A DNA stretch of 64,000 bases from assembly GCF_963668665.1 (NCBI RefSeq), contig NZ_OY764902.1, forward strand, positions 1,119,501-1,183,500, given 5' to 3'. Source of the DNA: an uncultured Anaeromusa sp. (GTDB lineage: Bacteria > Bacillota > Negativicutes > Anaeromusales > Anaeromusaceae). The notes under the pieces are model-generated. The model made no database searches. It was not told where the DNA came from and worked only from the letters and a program-made list of their open reading frames with translations. Shown here in pieces: positions 26,764 through 35,223 of this stretch; positions within the stretch are counted from its first letter, which is position 1, and each line of letters begins with the position of its first letter. The position numbers and the translations under genes are program-made.

Positions 26764-28062
26764 CTAGACGTTGAGCATGTCCTCACGCAAGCGCGAACGC
26801 TTCATTATATATAGGTACACTGCGGTAGCACAGGCTGCGCCGAAAACCAACGACGCCAAAAGCAAAAAGAAATGAAAGCGGCTCAGCACTTCCCAAAAGC
26901 CGCCAATATAGCCCGCCAACAGATTGCCGGCAAACTGCGACAGATACCAGATGCCCATGCACATCGACACCGCTCGCGCCGGCGCCAGCTTGGTCACCAT
27001 GGACATACCGATGGGCGAAAGATACAGCTCCCCTAACGTCATAACCAGCGTACTGGCCACCAGCCACCACATGCTCACCGGCGTGCCATTCACATCGTAC
27101 CAAACTCCGGCAGGAACCAAAACCAAAAAAGACGTACCCAACAGCAGACAGCCCCGGACCATCTTGGCAATCGCTCCAGGCTGTGCGCCCCGCCCGGCCT
27201 GCCAAGCCCAAAAAGCGGTAATCACAGGAGTCAAAGTGAAAATGAACATAGGATTGAGCGACTGAAACCAAGTCTGCGGCACTTCCCACGCGCCTATCTG
27301 ACGGTCCGTATCACTGTCAAACCAAAGAGCCAACGTATTTCCTTGTTGTTCAAAGGCCGCCCAAAAGGGAATGGTCAGCAAGCACAGCAGCACTAAGGCG
27401 GCGATTTTTTGTTTTTCCCGCAGCGTCAGCGGCTCTTCCTCCTCTGCCGAGGCTTCCTTGCGCGCCGTCAAGCGGTCCGGTTTTAGATAACGCTGACCAT
27501 ACAGATAAATTAAAAGCCCTACCATCATGCCCACGCCGGCCAAGCCGAATCCATAATGCCAGCCGACCACAACTCCCAGCGTACCGCAGGTCAACGGCGC
27601 TAAAAATGCGCCTAGGTTGACGCCCACATAAAAAATGCTGAACGCGCTGTCTCTTCGTTTATCGCCTGCCGGATAGAGACTGCCCACCTGCGTCGATATA
27701 TTGGGTTTAAAGAGACCGTTACCTGCAATCAAAAAGCCCAACGCCGGAAAAAACAAGGATTCAAACGCCATTAAAAAATGCCCTATCGCCATAAGCGTCC
27801 CTCCAATATATACCGCCCGCCGCTGTCCTAAAAAACGGTCCGCCAAAAGACCGCCAAAAAGGGGCGTCATATACACCAGCCCCGTATAGAGACCGTAAAC
27901 ATGGGAAGCATCTTCCTGGGAAAAGAGCAACTGCTTCGTCATGTAAAACACAAGCAAAGCTCTCATGCCATAGTAGGAAAAGCGCTCCCACATCTCTACC
28001 AGAAAAAGCACAAACAAGCCTCTAGGATGGCCCAGCCAGGTTTTTTCCATGTCTTGCTGCAT
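26764..28062 (-). CDS. Proton-dependent oligopeptide transporter (POT family)
   Basis: The 432-residue membrane protein carries the POT signatures EMWERFSYYGMRALLVFYM and GNGLFKPNISTQVG, with twelve or more predicted helices. It would import di- and tripeptides with protons. A GGAGGAGG ribosome site precedes the ATG. The Fe-S serine dehydratase gene follows in the same direction, so peptide uptake and serine breakdown may be linked, although repeats separate the genes. The ExxERF-type motif of helix 1, important for proton coupling in the family, is present as EMWERF. Confidence 0.93.
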   Translation of the reverse strand: MQQDMEKTWLGHPRGLFVLFLVEMWERFSYYGMRALLVFYMTKQLLFSQEDASHVYGLYTGLVYMTPLFGGLLADRFLGQRRAVYIGGTLMAIGHFLMAFESLFFPALGFLIAGNGLFKPNISTQVGSLYPAGDKRRDSAFSIFYVGVNLGAFLAPLTCGTLGVVVGWHYGFGLAGVGMMVGLLIYLYGQRYLKPDRLTARKEASAEEEEPLTLREKQKIAALVLLCLLTIPFWAAFEQQGNTLALWFDSDTDRQIGAWEVPQTWFQSLNPMFIFTLTPVITAFWAWQAGRGAQPGAIAKMVRGCLLLGTSFLVLVPAGVWYDVNGTPVSMWWLVASTLVMTLGELYLSPIGMSMVTKLAPARAVSMCMGIWYLSQFAGNLLAGYIGGFWEVLSRFHFFLLLASLVFGAACATAVYLYIMKRSRLREDMLNV

Positions 28063-28305
28063 TGTTTAACCTCCTCCTATCTTCAGCTTTCCTTATCAGC
28101 CGCTGTTTCGCTTGCAAATTCTACAGGCCCAACTGAATCTAGAGTAAGTTTCTTCCTATGGAAAAAGGATTCCCTTAAACGGTATTTTTTTCCTGCCAGC
28201 CACTTTTATTTTTTGGCATCCTTTACATTTTTACATATGTATTTTGTATTTTTCCGCATAATGTATAATCAATTTGCATTTGTCCAACAAGAACGTACAT
28301 TGCAG

Positions 28306-28334
28306 TTGACATTCTGCTTTCTATATTCTATAAT
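28306..28334 (+). promoter_or_regulatory. Consensus sigma-A promoter of the flavoprotein gene
   Basis: TTGACA and TATAAT are spaced by exactly 17 bp, a full consensus. It lies in an A+T-rich 362-bp divergent region between the POT transporter and the flavoprotein gene; no small gene was found there. Confidence 0.9.
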
Positions 28335-28424
28335 TACCTCATACTTTTTTTAGTTATTTTAATAGTTTCTATTTTCACATACTACCGTTCATGCACTGCA
28401 TGGCGCAAGAAAGGATGAGTCTTC

Positions 28425-29012
28425 ATGAAGATCATCGGTCTCATTGGCAGCCCGCGCCAACAAGGAAATACCTCTCATCTCGTCAATACGATGCTGCAGC
28501 AAGCCGCTGCCCTCGGCGCTGAAACCAAGCTGTATCAGTTAGGCCAGCTTGACATCCAGCCTTGCAAAAGCTGCTATGCCTGTAATACGCAGGAAAACTG
28601 CACCTTAGACGATGATGCCCAAAGCATTCTCCGGGAAATTGCCGCTGCCGACGCGATCGTCCTGGGTACGCCCATCTACATGTGGCAAATGAGCGGTCAG
28701 CTCAAACTCTTAGTAGACCGTATGTTCTCCTTTCTTAAGCCTGATTTTTCCAGCAAACTGACGCCCGGCAAAAAGGTAGCTCTCGCTGTTACCCAAGGCC
28801 AGGAAGCGCCCACCGTATTCCAGGCTTATTTCGACTCCGTAGGACAGGTTTTAGATCTCCTCGGTTTCGGCGAGCACCGCATGGTCACAGCGATTGGCGT
28901 CTACGAACCAGACGATGTGCTGCAACAGGCCGATACCCTGGAAGAAGCCCGCGCTCTCGGCGTCTGGCTCAGTCAAAAAAGCGATAAAAGCTCTCTGCAT
29001 CAAGCAGTTTGA
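28425..29012 (+). CDS. Iron-sulfur flavoprotein / NADPH-dependent FMN reductase family
   Basis: This 195-residue flavodoxin-like protein begins with the FMN-phosphate loop GSPRQQGNTSHL. Cysteines at 47, 50, 53 and 59 (CKSCYACNTQENC) match the compact cluster of iron-sulfur flavoproteins, so it probably holds a 4Fe-4S cluster next to FMN and moves electrons or reduces quinones or oxygen species in the cytoplasm. It is a single gene between a consensus promoter (28306-28334) and a terminator. The physiological partner is unknown. Confidence 0.88.
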   Translation: MKIIGLIGSPRQQGNTSHLVNTMLQQAAALGAETKLYQLGQLDIQPCKSCYACNTQENCTLDDDAQSILREIAAADAIVLGTPIYMWQMSGQLKLLVDRMFSFLKPDFSSKLTPGKKVALAVTQGQEAPTVFQAYFDSVGQVLDLLGFGEHRMVTAIGVYEPDDVLQQADTLEEARALGVWLSQKSDKSSLHQAV

Positions 29013-29041
29013 TATTTCCGCATTCTGTCCATACTCTTTTT

Positions 29042-29068
29042 GAGCCGGCTAAGCCGGTTCTTTTTTTA
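29042..29068 (+). terminator. Terminator of the iron-sulfur flavoprotein gene
   Basis: GAGCCGGC-taa-GCCGGTTC is followed by seven T residues, 30 nt after the stop codon. Confidence 0.93.
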
Positions 29069-29189
29069 TGCTCAAATTGCTCACCGCCATTAAGAGGATT
29101 TCCTTAGCCAGCCGCGAAAGTAATCCATGTATCGTTTCTGGAAAACTATGGCTTTTCTGTTCTTTTACCTAAAGAAAGGACGTGCCGCC

Positions 29190-29786
29190 ATGAAGCTCCC
29201 AGCTTGTAGGATCCTTGCCGCTAGCCTGCTTAGTTTTTCCCTGTTTATTGGCGGCTGCAGCAACTCTAAACCCGCTCAAAGTCTTTCCAAAAGCCAGGTT
29301 CCAGAAGTTTCCTGGCAAAGCGACGGCAGTATTACTCCCAAAGAATATAGCCATCAACAAGTTCTCGGCGATCTTGTCGTATATAGCCGTCTTGCCGGAG
29401 ACCATGCCTGCTTTGGCCTTCAAGCTCCGACCAAAGGCTGGATCGCTCTAGGGTTGGGCTCAGAAGGAAAAATGAAAAACGCCGACATCCTCATCTTTAC
29501 CCTGCGCAATGGCAAGGTGGAAGGCGAAGATTCCTTTAGTTCTTCCCCAAGCGGCCCTCATCCAGCCGACCTCTCCCAGGGAGGGACGAACGACATTCTC
29601 GAACTGACCGGCAGTGAAAAAGACGGCGTTATGACGGTAGAATTCAAACGCAAACTGCGTACAGGCGATCCTTATGATAAAGACTTGCATCCCGGCAACA
29701 ATACTATTATTTGGGCCTTAGGCAGCAATTTCAAATTTGCTTCTCGCCATTTGCAGCAAGGAACCGGCACTCTGGCATTGGAGTAG
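29190..29786 (+). CDS. DOMON-domain lipoprotein
   Basis: The 198-residue protein has a lipoprotein signal (LLSFSLFIGGC) and then one DOMON-like beta-sandwich, seen in GWIALGLGSEGKMKNADILI and the later ILELTGSEKDGVMTVEFKRKL region. DOMON domains bind haem or sugars and often serve in extracytoplasmic redox. The start at 29190 is preferred to 29127 because AAAGGAC lies upstream and the lipoprotein signal then begins at once. It precedes the C69 peptidase gene with a 46-nt gap, so the two may be co-transcribed. Confidence 0.8.
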   Translation: MKLPACRILAASLLSFSLFIGGCSNSKPAQSLSKSQVPEVSWQSDGSITPKEYSHQQVLGDLVVYSRLAGDHACFGLQAPTKGWIALGLGSEGKMKNADILIFTLRNGKVEGEDSFSSSPSGPHPADLSQGGTNDILELTGSEKDGVMTVEFKRKLRTGDPYDKDLHPGNNTIIWALGSNFKFASRHLQQGTGTLALE

Positions 29787-29832
29787 TAGTAGTGTGCCTT
29801 GGGGATCAAGATAAAAGAGGAGGTTTTTGCCA

Positions 29833-31584
29833 ATGAAATCAAAGTACTATGCCTCTATTTTTACTTTGTTTTTTTCAATCGCCCTAACCTTGCCCGCCTG
29901 GGCCTGCACCACCACGATCGTAGGTAAAAGCGCATCGACGGACGGCTCCGTGCTGGTCTCGCATTCTGAAGACGGCCTAAGCGATCCCAGCGTGGTCTAC
30001 GTTCCGGCTAAAGATCACCCGGACGGCTCTCTTCGTCCTGTGTTCTACTCCACTGTCGCCCTTGACTACAAACCGCAATGGGGCGCAAGCGAAACCCATC
30101 GTCTCAATACGAAAGACCGCGGCCCCACTTACGACGTAAAAAGCATCCCTGCCAGCGTTCCTTTGGGCTATATTCCGCAGGTCTCTCATACCTACGCCTA
30201 TTTCGACGGTAATTACGGCATTATGAACGAACATCAACTCTCCATCGGCGAATGCACGGACAAAGCCAAAGTGCATCCTGAACCGGAACCTGGCAAGCGC
30301 ATTTTCTATTCCTCCGAATTGTCCCGAGTGGCCTTGGAACGCTGTAAAACCGCGCGCGAGGCCGTTTTACTCATGGGCCATCTCATTGAAACTTACGGCT
30401 ACTACGGTACCGGCGAAACGCTGCTGGTAGGCGATCCAAACGAAGGCTGGGTCATGGAAATGGCAGGCTACGACAAAAATGGCACGAGCGGCGTCTGGGT
30501 GGCGTAGCGCGTGCCGGATGATTCCTTCTTTGTCGCCGCCAACCAGTTCCGCATTCGCGACATCCGCCCCGACGCCAACGATATGCTTTACTCCAAAAAC
30601 ATCTTCTCTATCGCTCAAGAAAAAGGCTGGTGGCAGCCGGAGCAAGGACTGCTCGACTTTACCAGCGTGTATGGCGACGGAGAATTTCATCACCCTTACT
30701 ACTCCTTGCGACGCGTTTGGCGCGCCCAGATGCTGGCGGCTCCATCGTTAGAGCTTTCTCCCTGGGCGGAAGGCCCTTACACAAGAGCGTATGCCTTCGC
30801 TGTAAAGCCGGATAAAAAGCTCTCCCCTCGCGACGTATTCGCCATTCATCGCGACAACTATGAAGGAACCGAATTCGATCTTACCAAAGGCCTTGCGGCC
30901 GGTCCTTTTGGCGATCCCAACCGCTTTGAAGGCAACGCCGAGTCAGTGGCCGACAAGGAAGGCCGCTTAACGCCTCTCAACGGCGAATTCGAACGCCCCC
31001 TCAATATCTACCGCTGCGTCTATTCCTATGTCAATCAATCCCGCAGCGATCTCCCTGACGCCATCGGCGGCGTAATGTGGATCGGCCTGGATCGCCCCGG
31101 CACAACGACCTTTATGCCCTTTTATGCTGGCGCTACCACCTTGCCAGCGTCACTGCAGCATGCGGATATCCTCAAATTCGACAAAAACAGCCTTTGGATG
31201 TCCTTCAACTATGTCGCCAACTACGCCATGTTGAAGTATTCCTATATGATCCAAGACATCCAAGCCGTACGGGACAAGTATGAAACCACTGCTTTCCGCA
31301 AGCAGCCGAACTTAGAAAAAGAAGCCCTTGCCCTGTGGAACAATGGCAAACGCCAAGAAGCGCGGGAACTCCTCACTCAATACAGCCAAAACAATGCCCA
31401 GTCGCTTCTCTCTGATTGGTGGAAGCTGTCCGAAGACCTGTATCTCAAATACAACGACGGCTATATCAACGACCAGAAAGCCTTAGCTCAACCAGTCTTC
31501 TATCCTTCCTGGTGGCTGAAGCAGGTAGGATATGAAAACGGGCCTACAAGCTATGAAAAGCCAGCTGCGGAAACAAAGAATTGA
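29833..31584 (+). pseudogene. Secreted C69-family dipeptidase interrupted by one amber codon
   Basis: The frame encodes a 583-residue N-terminal-nucleophile dipeptidase of family C69. A signal peptide ends in LTLPAWA, exposing Cys25 as the catalytic N terminus (CTTTIVGKSASTDGS). Codon 225 (30505-30507) is TAG within GVWVA-stop-RVPDDSFF, and the downstream 358 codons stay in the same frame and look fully conserved, so a single CAG-to-TAG change (Gln to amber) explains it. Without readthrough or suppression only a truncated protein forms. The start is the ATG at 29833 behind GAGGAGG. A sequencing error is possible. Confidence 0.85.
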
Positions 31585-31585
31585 A

Positions 31586-31612
31586 CACGAGAACCAGAGT
31601 CACGAGAGGGGT
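31586..31612 (+). repeat. GA-rich dispersed repeat, short copy e
   Basis: AACACGAGAACCAGAGTCACG with GAGAGGGG is a short form of the GA-rich unit; the dipeptidase stop codon lies inside its leading TTGAACA box. Confidence 0.55.
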
Positions 31613-31623
31613 CGACTGAATTT

Positions 31624-31802
31624 GCGGCGGCCTTGACTGTATTTGAGACTTTTATTGGAGCAAGACGGTCCGCAGGACGCAAAAGCAGGGGAAGGTGGAT
31701 GACAGTTTCGCCTGTTTGAGCGCAACGAGTTAAGAAACTGCCGCCTTAGCCTGCTTTTGCGAGGTGCGCGCAAATCTTGTCTCAAATATAGTTAGGCCGC
31801 CG
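31624..31802. repeat. Nested inverted-repeat element of about 180 bp
   Basis: Outer arms GGCGGCCTTGACTGTATTTG and CAAATATAGTTAGGCCGCC flank a second pair, CGCAAAAGCAGG and CCTGCTTTTGCG (31678-31689, 31750-31761), and an inner pair around CAGTTTC/GAAACTG. It contains no gene. A fragment of the outer arm, TGATTGTATTTGAGA, recurs at 2208-2222. The remaining part of the 415-bp gap shows a TTCGTGTATTTCGCGGTTCG segment at 31844-31863 but nothing else. Confidence 0.65.
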
Positions 31803-31932
31803 TTTATACAAAAGCTCATAGCCCAGAATATCCCTTTCGCGTCTTTCGTGTATTTCGCGGTTCGTTGTCCACAAACCGTTGCCATTCCTCCTGTTTCAGC
31901 CTCTCAAAGCTTATAAATTCTGGTATATTTAA

Positions 31933-31977
31933 AAAAGCAGAAGGCGCTTGGCGTTAACCAGGCTCCTTCTGCTTTTC
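31933..31977 (-). terminator. Terminator of the hydroxyacid dehydrogenase gene
   Basis: AAGCAGAAGG and CCTTCTGCTT form the base of a hairpin with a CTTGG/CCAGG inner stem, ending in T6 on the minus strand, right after the gene at 32000. Confidence 0.9.
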
Positions 31978-31999
31978 AGTTCACATACAACCACGACTT

Positions 32000-32977
32000 C
32001 TATTTAAACACTTCGGGATTAAGGCAGGTCGGCATAGGCTGTCCGTGCAACGCCGCCAGCAAATTATCCACGGCCAGGTTCATCATGGCTTCCCGCGTCT
32101 GCCGTCCGGCGCTGGCGATATGGGGCGTAATCAATACATTGTCCATTTGGTAGAGTTCATGGTCTACAGGCAGCGGCTCCGGATCGGTTACATCCATCGC
32201 GGCATACGCCAGTTGCCCGCTCTTGAGAGCCGCCACCAGGTCCGCAGTCACCACAATGGGGCCGCGGGCGGCATTGATGAAATAGGCGCCTTTTTTCATT
32301 TTACCGAAGGCCTCCGCATTGAACATGCCGCGCGTTTGCGCCGTCAAGGGCGAAAGAACCAATACAAAATCCGCTTCCGCCAGCAACGCGTCAAAAGAGC
32401 GGTAGGATGCTTCAAACTTCGCTTCATCCGCCCGGGGGCGACGGTTGTGGTAGATAATGCGCATGCCGCTGGCTAACGCCCGGCGCGCCGCGGCGCTGCC
32501 GATATCTCCCATGCCGACAATCCCCAGCGTCTTGCCGTATAAATCACAACCCAGACCCAAATCACCGCCGCACTGGCCCAGCGATTTCGTCCACCGGCCG
32601 GCTTTGGCGTACGCCCAGCCTTCATGGATGCGCCGCGCCGACGAGAGTAAGAGTCCAAACGCCATATCCGCTGTCGCCTCTACCAAAACGCCAGGGGTGT
32701 TGCTCACCGCAACCCCTTTAGCCGTACAAGCCGGGACATCAATATTATCATAGCCCACCATCGTATTCGCAACTACTTTCAACTGCGGAGCTGCAGCCAA
32801 AAGAGCCTCATTTACCGCTACGCCCGTGCAAAGCAAACCCTCAGCATCTGCTATTTCCTCCAGCAGCCGCTCTTGCGGCATGCGCCCTTCCTGCTGCCAA
32901 GAGACAACGGTCCCCTCCGCCTCCAGCCGCGCCAATACCTCAGGAAATAACTTACCTGTTACTACGATTTTAGCCAT
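32000..32977 (-). CDS. D-isomer 2-hydroxyacid dehydrogenase (glyoxylate/hydroxypyruvate reductase type)
   Basis: The 325-residue protein has the NAD-binding motif GIVGMGDIGSAAAR and the catalytic residues in place: Arg in INAARGPIV, Glu in DVTDPEPL and His in ITPHIASAG. It reduces a 2-keto acid to a D-2-hydroxyacid, probably glyoxylate or hydroxypyruvate. It is a single gene with its own terminator. Its substrate specificity cannot be read from sequence alone. AAGGAGG precedes the ATG. Confidence 0.9.
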   Translation of the reverse strand: MAKIVVTGKLFPEVLARLEAEGTVVSWQQEGRMPQERLLEEIADAEGLLCTGVAVNEALLAAAPQLKVVANTMVGYDNIDVPACTAKGVAVSNTPGVLVEATADMAFGLLLSSARRIHEGWAYAKAGRWTKSLGQCGGDLGLGCDLYGKTLGIVGMGDIGSAAARRALASGMRIIYHNRRPRADEAKFEASYRSFDALLAEADFVLVLSPLTAQTRGMFNAEAFGKMKKGAYFINAARGPIVVTADLVAALKSGQLAYAAMDVTDPEPLPVDHELYQMDNVLITPHIASAGRQTREAMMNLAVDNLLAALHGQPMPTCLNPEVFK

Positions 32978-33007
32978 CTTTTTGCCTCCTTGCTTCTCTG
33001 AGCCTCT

Positions 33008-33150
33008 TCCGTAGCCCTCACTTTACTCACTCTACTCCTGTTCAAAACCGTTGCCCCGTTCTTCTCTTGCGTCCCCTCACGCGACTCCGGTTCTCTTGTT
33101 CAATTCCCGTCTTCTTCCGCAGCCCTCAGTCGGGCCCTCTACTCTTGTTT
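33008..33150 (-). repeat. CT-rich dispersed repeat, copy f
   Basis: The gap between the dehydrogenase and the phosphoesterase gene holds three CT-rich units, with boxes ACTCTACTCCTGTTCAA, GGTTCTCTTGTTCAA and CTACTCTTGTTTA. The last runs into the 3' end of the phosphoesterase gene. Confidence 0.7.
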
Positions 33151-34275
33151 ATTTACGCCGCTTCGTTCCACCGCGTTTCCTGCAAAATGCAGCTTCAACA
33201 GCACAATCTCGCTTTGGGTGCCTACGCGCAAAGGAGGCCCCCAGCCGCCGTAGCCGCTCGAAACAATCATCGTCATATTGCCGCGCTGCAGCATTCCCCA
33301 GTCAAGCTCATACATCGCATGAGTAATCAAGGAAATCGGCCACATCTGCCCCTGGTGGGTATGCCCGGATAACAGCACATCCGCACCGGCCACTGCCGCC
33401 TCGTCAATACGCCGCGGTTGGTGATCCATCACCACAACTGGCCGAGTCAAATCCACCCCGGCCAAAATGTCTTCCAACGGATCGCTTTCGCCCGGCTGAT
33501 ACCGGCTGCGCCCGAAGTCATCGCGGCCCACCAAAACCAAGCCGTTCCCTACCAATTGCCAGCGATCTCTAAGCACCGTCAAACCGCCGGCCTCCAAATA
33601 CTTGATCGCCTTTTCCGGCTTACGGCTGATATACTCATGGTTTCCCATGATCGCATACACCCCTAGCGGCGCTTTCAGCCCCCGCAAAACTTGGGGTATG
33701 CCATGCCTCGGCAGATAGTCCGCATCCTGATCAATGGTATCGCCTACAAAAACAATGATATCCGCCTGCTGCGCATTAAGGTGCCGCACCAATTCCTCTA
33801 CACGTTCCCGATCAATCAACGCGCCAATATGCACATCCGACACCATGGCAATCGTCAGGCTCTCTCGTCCGGGAAATTCCTTGGCAATGGTCACCTCATA
33901 GGGCTGAACCACCGGATGTCGGGCTTGATTCCAGCCATACGCGAAAATAGCCAGCGCCAGCAGGGCTGCAGCGAAAGTCAACCGTCTCCGCCAGGGACGC
34001 TTTAAAAATAAGCACCCCGCCTCTAACAGCAGCAGGGATAGTACAAAATAAGTCAGCCATCCCAGCCACCAACCGCCAATGATCTCCAGATTTTCGCCCC
34101 AACCTGGGCGCAACAACCGCAAAAAAGGAACCAAAAACAACCCAAACGTCACAATTCGCAAAACGATCTGCGTTCGCCGCCGCAAACCAAACGCTACCCG
34201 GCGATATACATAAAAGCACATCAAGCCGTAAAGAAGCGTAAAAAAGACCAAAAATAACGATACCGGCACATTCAT
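33139..34275 (-). CDS. Membrane-anchored calcineurin-like metallophosphoesterase
   Basis: The 378-residue protein begins with about four transmembrane helices and then carries the complete metallophosphoesterase signature: MVSDVHIGALID, FVGDTIDQ, MGNHEYIS and LSGHTHQGQMWP. This is the layout of the YkuE/YaeI-like group. In diderm bacteria relatives act on phospholipid or lipid A precursors, but the substrate here is unknown. The start has only a weak ribosome site. Its 3' end touches repeat copy f. Confidence 0.88.
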   Translation of the reverse strand: MNVPVSLFLVFFTLLYGLMCFYVYRRVAFGLRRRTQIVLRIVTFGLFLVPFLRLLRPGWGENLEIIGGWWLGWLTYFVLSLLLLEAGCLFLKRPWRRRLTFAAALLALAIFAYGWNQARHPVVQPYEVTIAKEFPGRESLTIAMVSDVHIGALIDRERVEELVRHLNAQQADIIVFVGDTIDQDADYLPRHGIPQVLRGLKAPLGVYAIMGNHEYISRKPEKAIKYLEAGGLTVLRDRWQLVGNGLVLVGRDDFGRSRYQPGESDPLEDILAGVDLTRPVVVMDHQPRRIDEAAVAGADVLLSGHTHQGQMWPISLITHAMYELDWGMLQRGNMTMIVSSGYGGWGPPLRVGTQSEIVLLKLHFAGNAVERSGVNKQE

Positions 34276-34397
34276 TGCAACCTACACGCTCCGTTTTCAA
34301 AAACTCTACTCTCATCTTAGAAGAAGAGTAAAAAAAAAGCAATCGTTAAGAAGGATTTTTTATATTAGTGGAGAATATTTATTAACAAGAAAAATCA

Positions 34398-34449
34398 AGG
34401 AGGTGAGTTCCGTCAGATAAAAGCACCTAGCTTTGTCTGCGGAGTTACT
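34398..34449 (+). promoter_or_regulatory. Hairpin that hides the ribosome site of the downstream flavin-binding gene
   Basis: A stem of about 17 pairs with small bulges joins 34403-34423 to 34431-34448 with loop CACCTAG. The GGAG five bases before the ATG lies in its 3' arm. A second, perfect AAGGAGGTG sits just before the hairpin, and GGTG can pair with CACC in the loop, so two alternative folds are possible. Confidence 0.55.
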
Positions 34450-34827
34450 ATGAAACAAGTAGAAGAACTGAAAGAATTTTTTGCCGCTAACAAAGGAACC
34501 GGCACCCTCTCCACCGCCAATGCCAAAGGCCAAGTCTCCAGCGCCGTATACGCTACGCCGCATTTTCTCCCGGACGGACAACTTGCTTTTATTATGCGGG
34601 ACCGGCGCACCTGGGCCAACATTCAAGAAAATCCGCATGCCTGCTATCTATTCTTACAGCATGGTCACCAAGGAAAACGGCTGTACTTGACCAAGACTGG
34701 CGATGAAACCAACAGCGAGCGTCTCTTCGCCTTGCGCCGCCGGGACTATGGAGAGAAAGAAATCGGTGAAGACCTGCATCTGGTCATTTTCCGTCTCGAC
34801 GAAGTCCGGCCTCTTATCGGAGGCTAA
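34450..34827 (+). CDS. Pyridoxamine 5'-phosphate oxidase-like flavin-binding protein
   Basis: This 125-residue split-barrel protein belongs to the PNPOx-like FMN or F420/haem-binding superfamily, with STANAKGQVSSAVYATPHF and the RRTWANIQENPHACYLF segment. Members of this small-protein group often reduce or bind flavins; the substrate is not known. It stands alone. The leader is unusual: the Shine-Dalgarno GGAG lies within a stem-loop (see separate entry). Confidence 0.85.
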   Translation: MKQVEELKEFFAANKGTGTLSTANAKGQVSSAVYATPHFLPDGQLAFIMRDRRTWANIQENPHACYLFLQHGHQGKRLYLTKTGDETNSERLFALRRRDYGEKEIGEDLHLVIFRLDEVRPLIGG

Positions 34828-34844
34828 ATTTGAGAAAGCACTAG

Positions 34845-34887
34845 GCTCGAACAGGAGTCGCGGAAGTCACGGGAGGGTTTCGAAAAG
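34845..34887 (+). repeat. GA-rich dispersed repeat, copy g
   Basis: CTCGAACAGGAGTCGCGG followed by AGTCACGGGAGGGTTTCG is one GA-rich unit, placed 18 bp after the flavin-binding gene. Confidence 0.6.
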
Positions 34888-34939
34888 AAACGGGACATTG
34901 TTAAATGCGTAGAAATTAAAATTGTAGATTGGGAATAAT

Positions 34940-34976
34940 GCATGAAAGCCGCCTATTTAAAGGCGGCTTTCATGCG
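34940..34976. terminator. Strong hairpin, probable bidirectional terminator
   Basis: GCATGAAAGCCGCCT and AGGCGGCTTTCATGC form a perfect 15-bp stem with a 6-nt loop. It lies between convergent units; there is no long T-run beyond the stem. Confidence 0.65.
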
Positions 34977-35024
34977 CTCTGCAGACAGTCTTACTCCAAA
35001 TAAAATTTCAAATATACTCTCTCA

Positions 35025-35093
35025 TTCGAGCCCTCTGATTCTCTTGTTCAATCCAGCTCCGCCGAGCCCTCCCTCTACTCCTGACCACAACGG
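35025..35093 (-). repeat. CT-rich dispersed repeat, copy h, at the break of the lipoate ligase gene
   Basis: GAGCCCTCTGATTCTCTTG, TTCAATCCAGCTCCGCC and GAGCCCTCCCTCTACTCC are two CT-rich units. The lipoate ligase remnant ends where this repeat begins. Confidence 0.7.
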
Positions 35094-35223
35094 TCTGTTC
35101 ATTTCGCCACAAAAAAAGCAGCGCTTGGTCCGGCTTCACTTGACGCAGCAAATACTCTTCCAGCGCCAAATTCCGCCAAGGATGCATGGACGAAGACAGA
35201 CTCAGCCTCGCCGCTTCCTTCAT
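35083..35223 (-). pseudogene. lplA: N-terminal remnant of a lipoate-protein ligase
   Basis: About 47 codons match the start of LplA-type ligases: NLALEEYLLRQVKPDQALL and FLWRNEQTVVV, where the family continues with a conserved GRNQN motif. The similarity stops abruptly at TVVV and the frame runs into the CT-rich repeat; a stop follows at 35008. The rest of the gene (more than 250 codons) is missing. The ATG is directly after the TAA of the quinone-reductase gene, so it once probably formed an operon with it. Confidence 0.75.
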
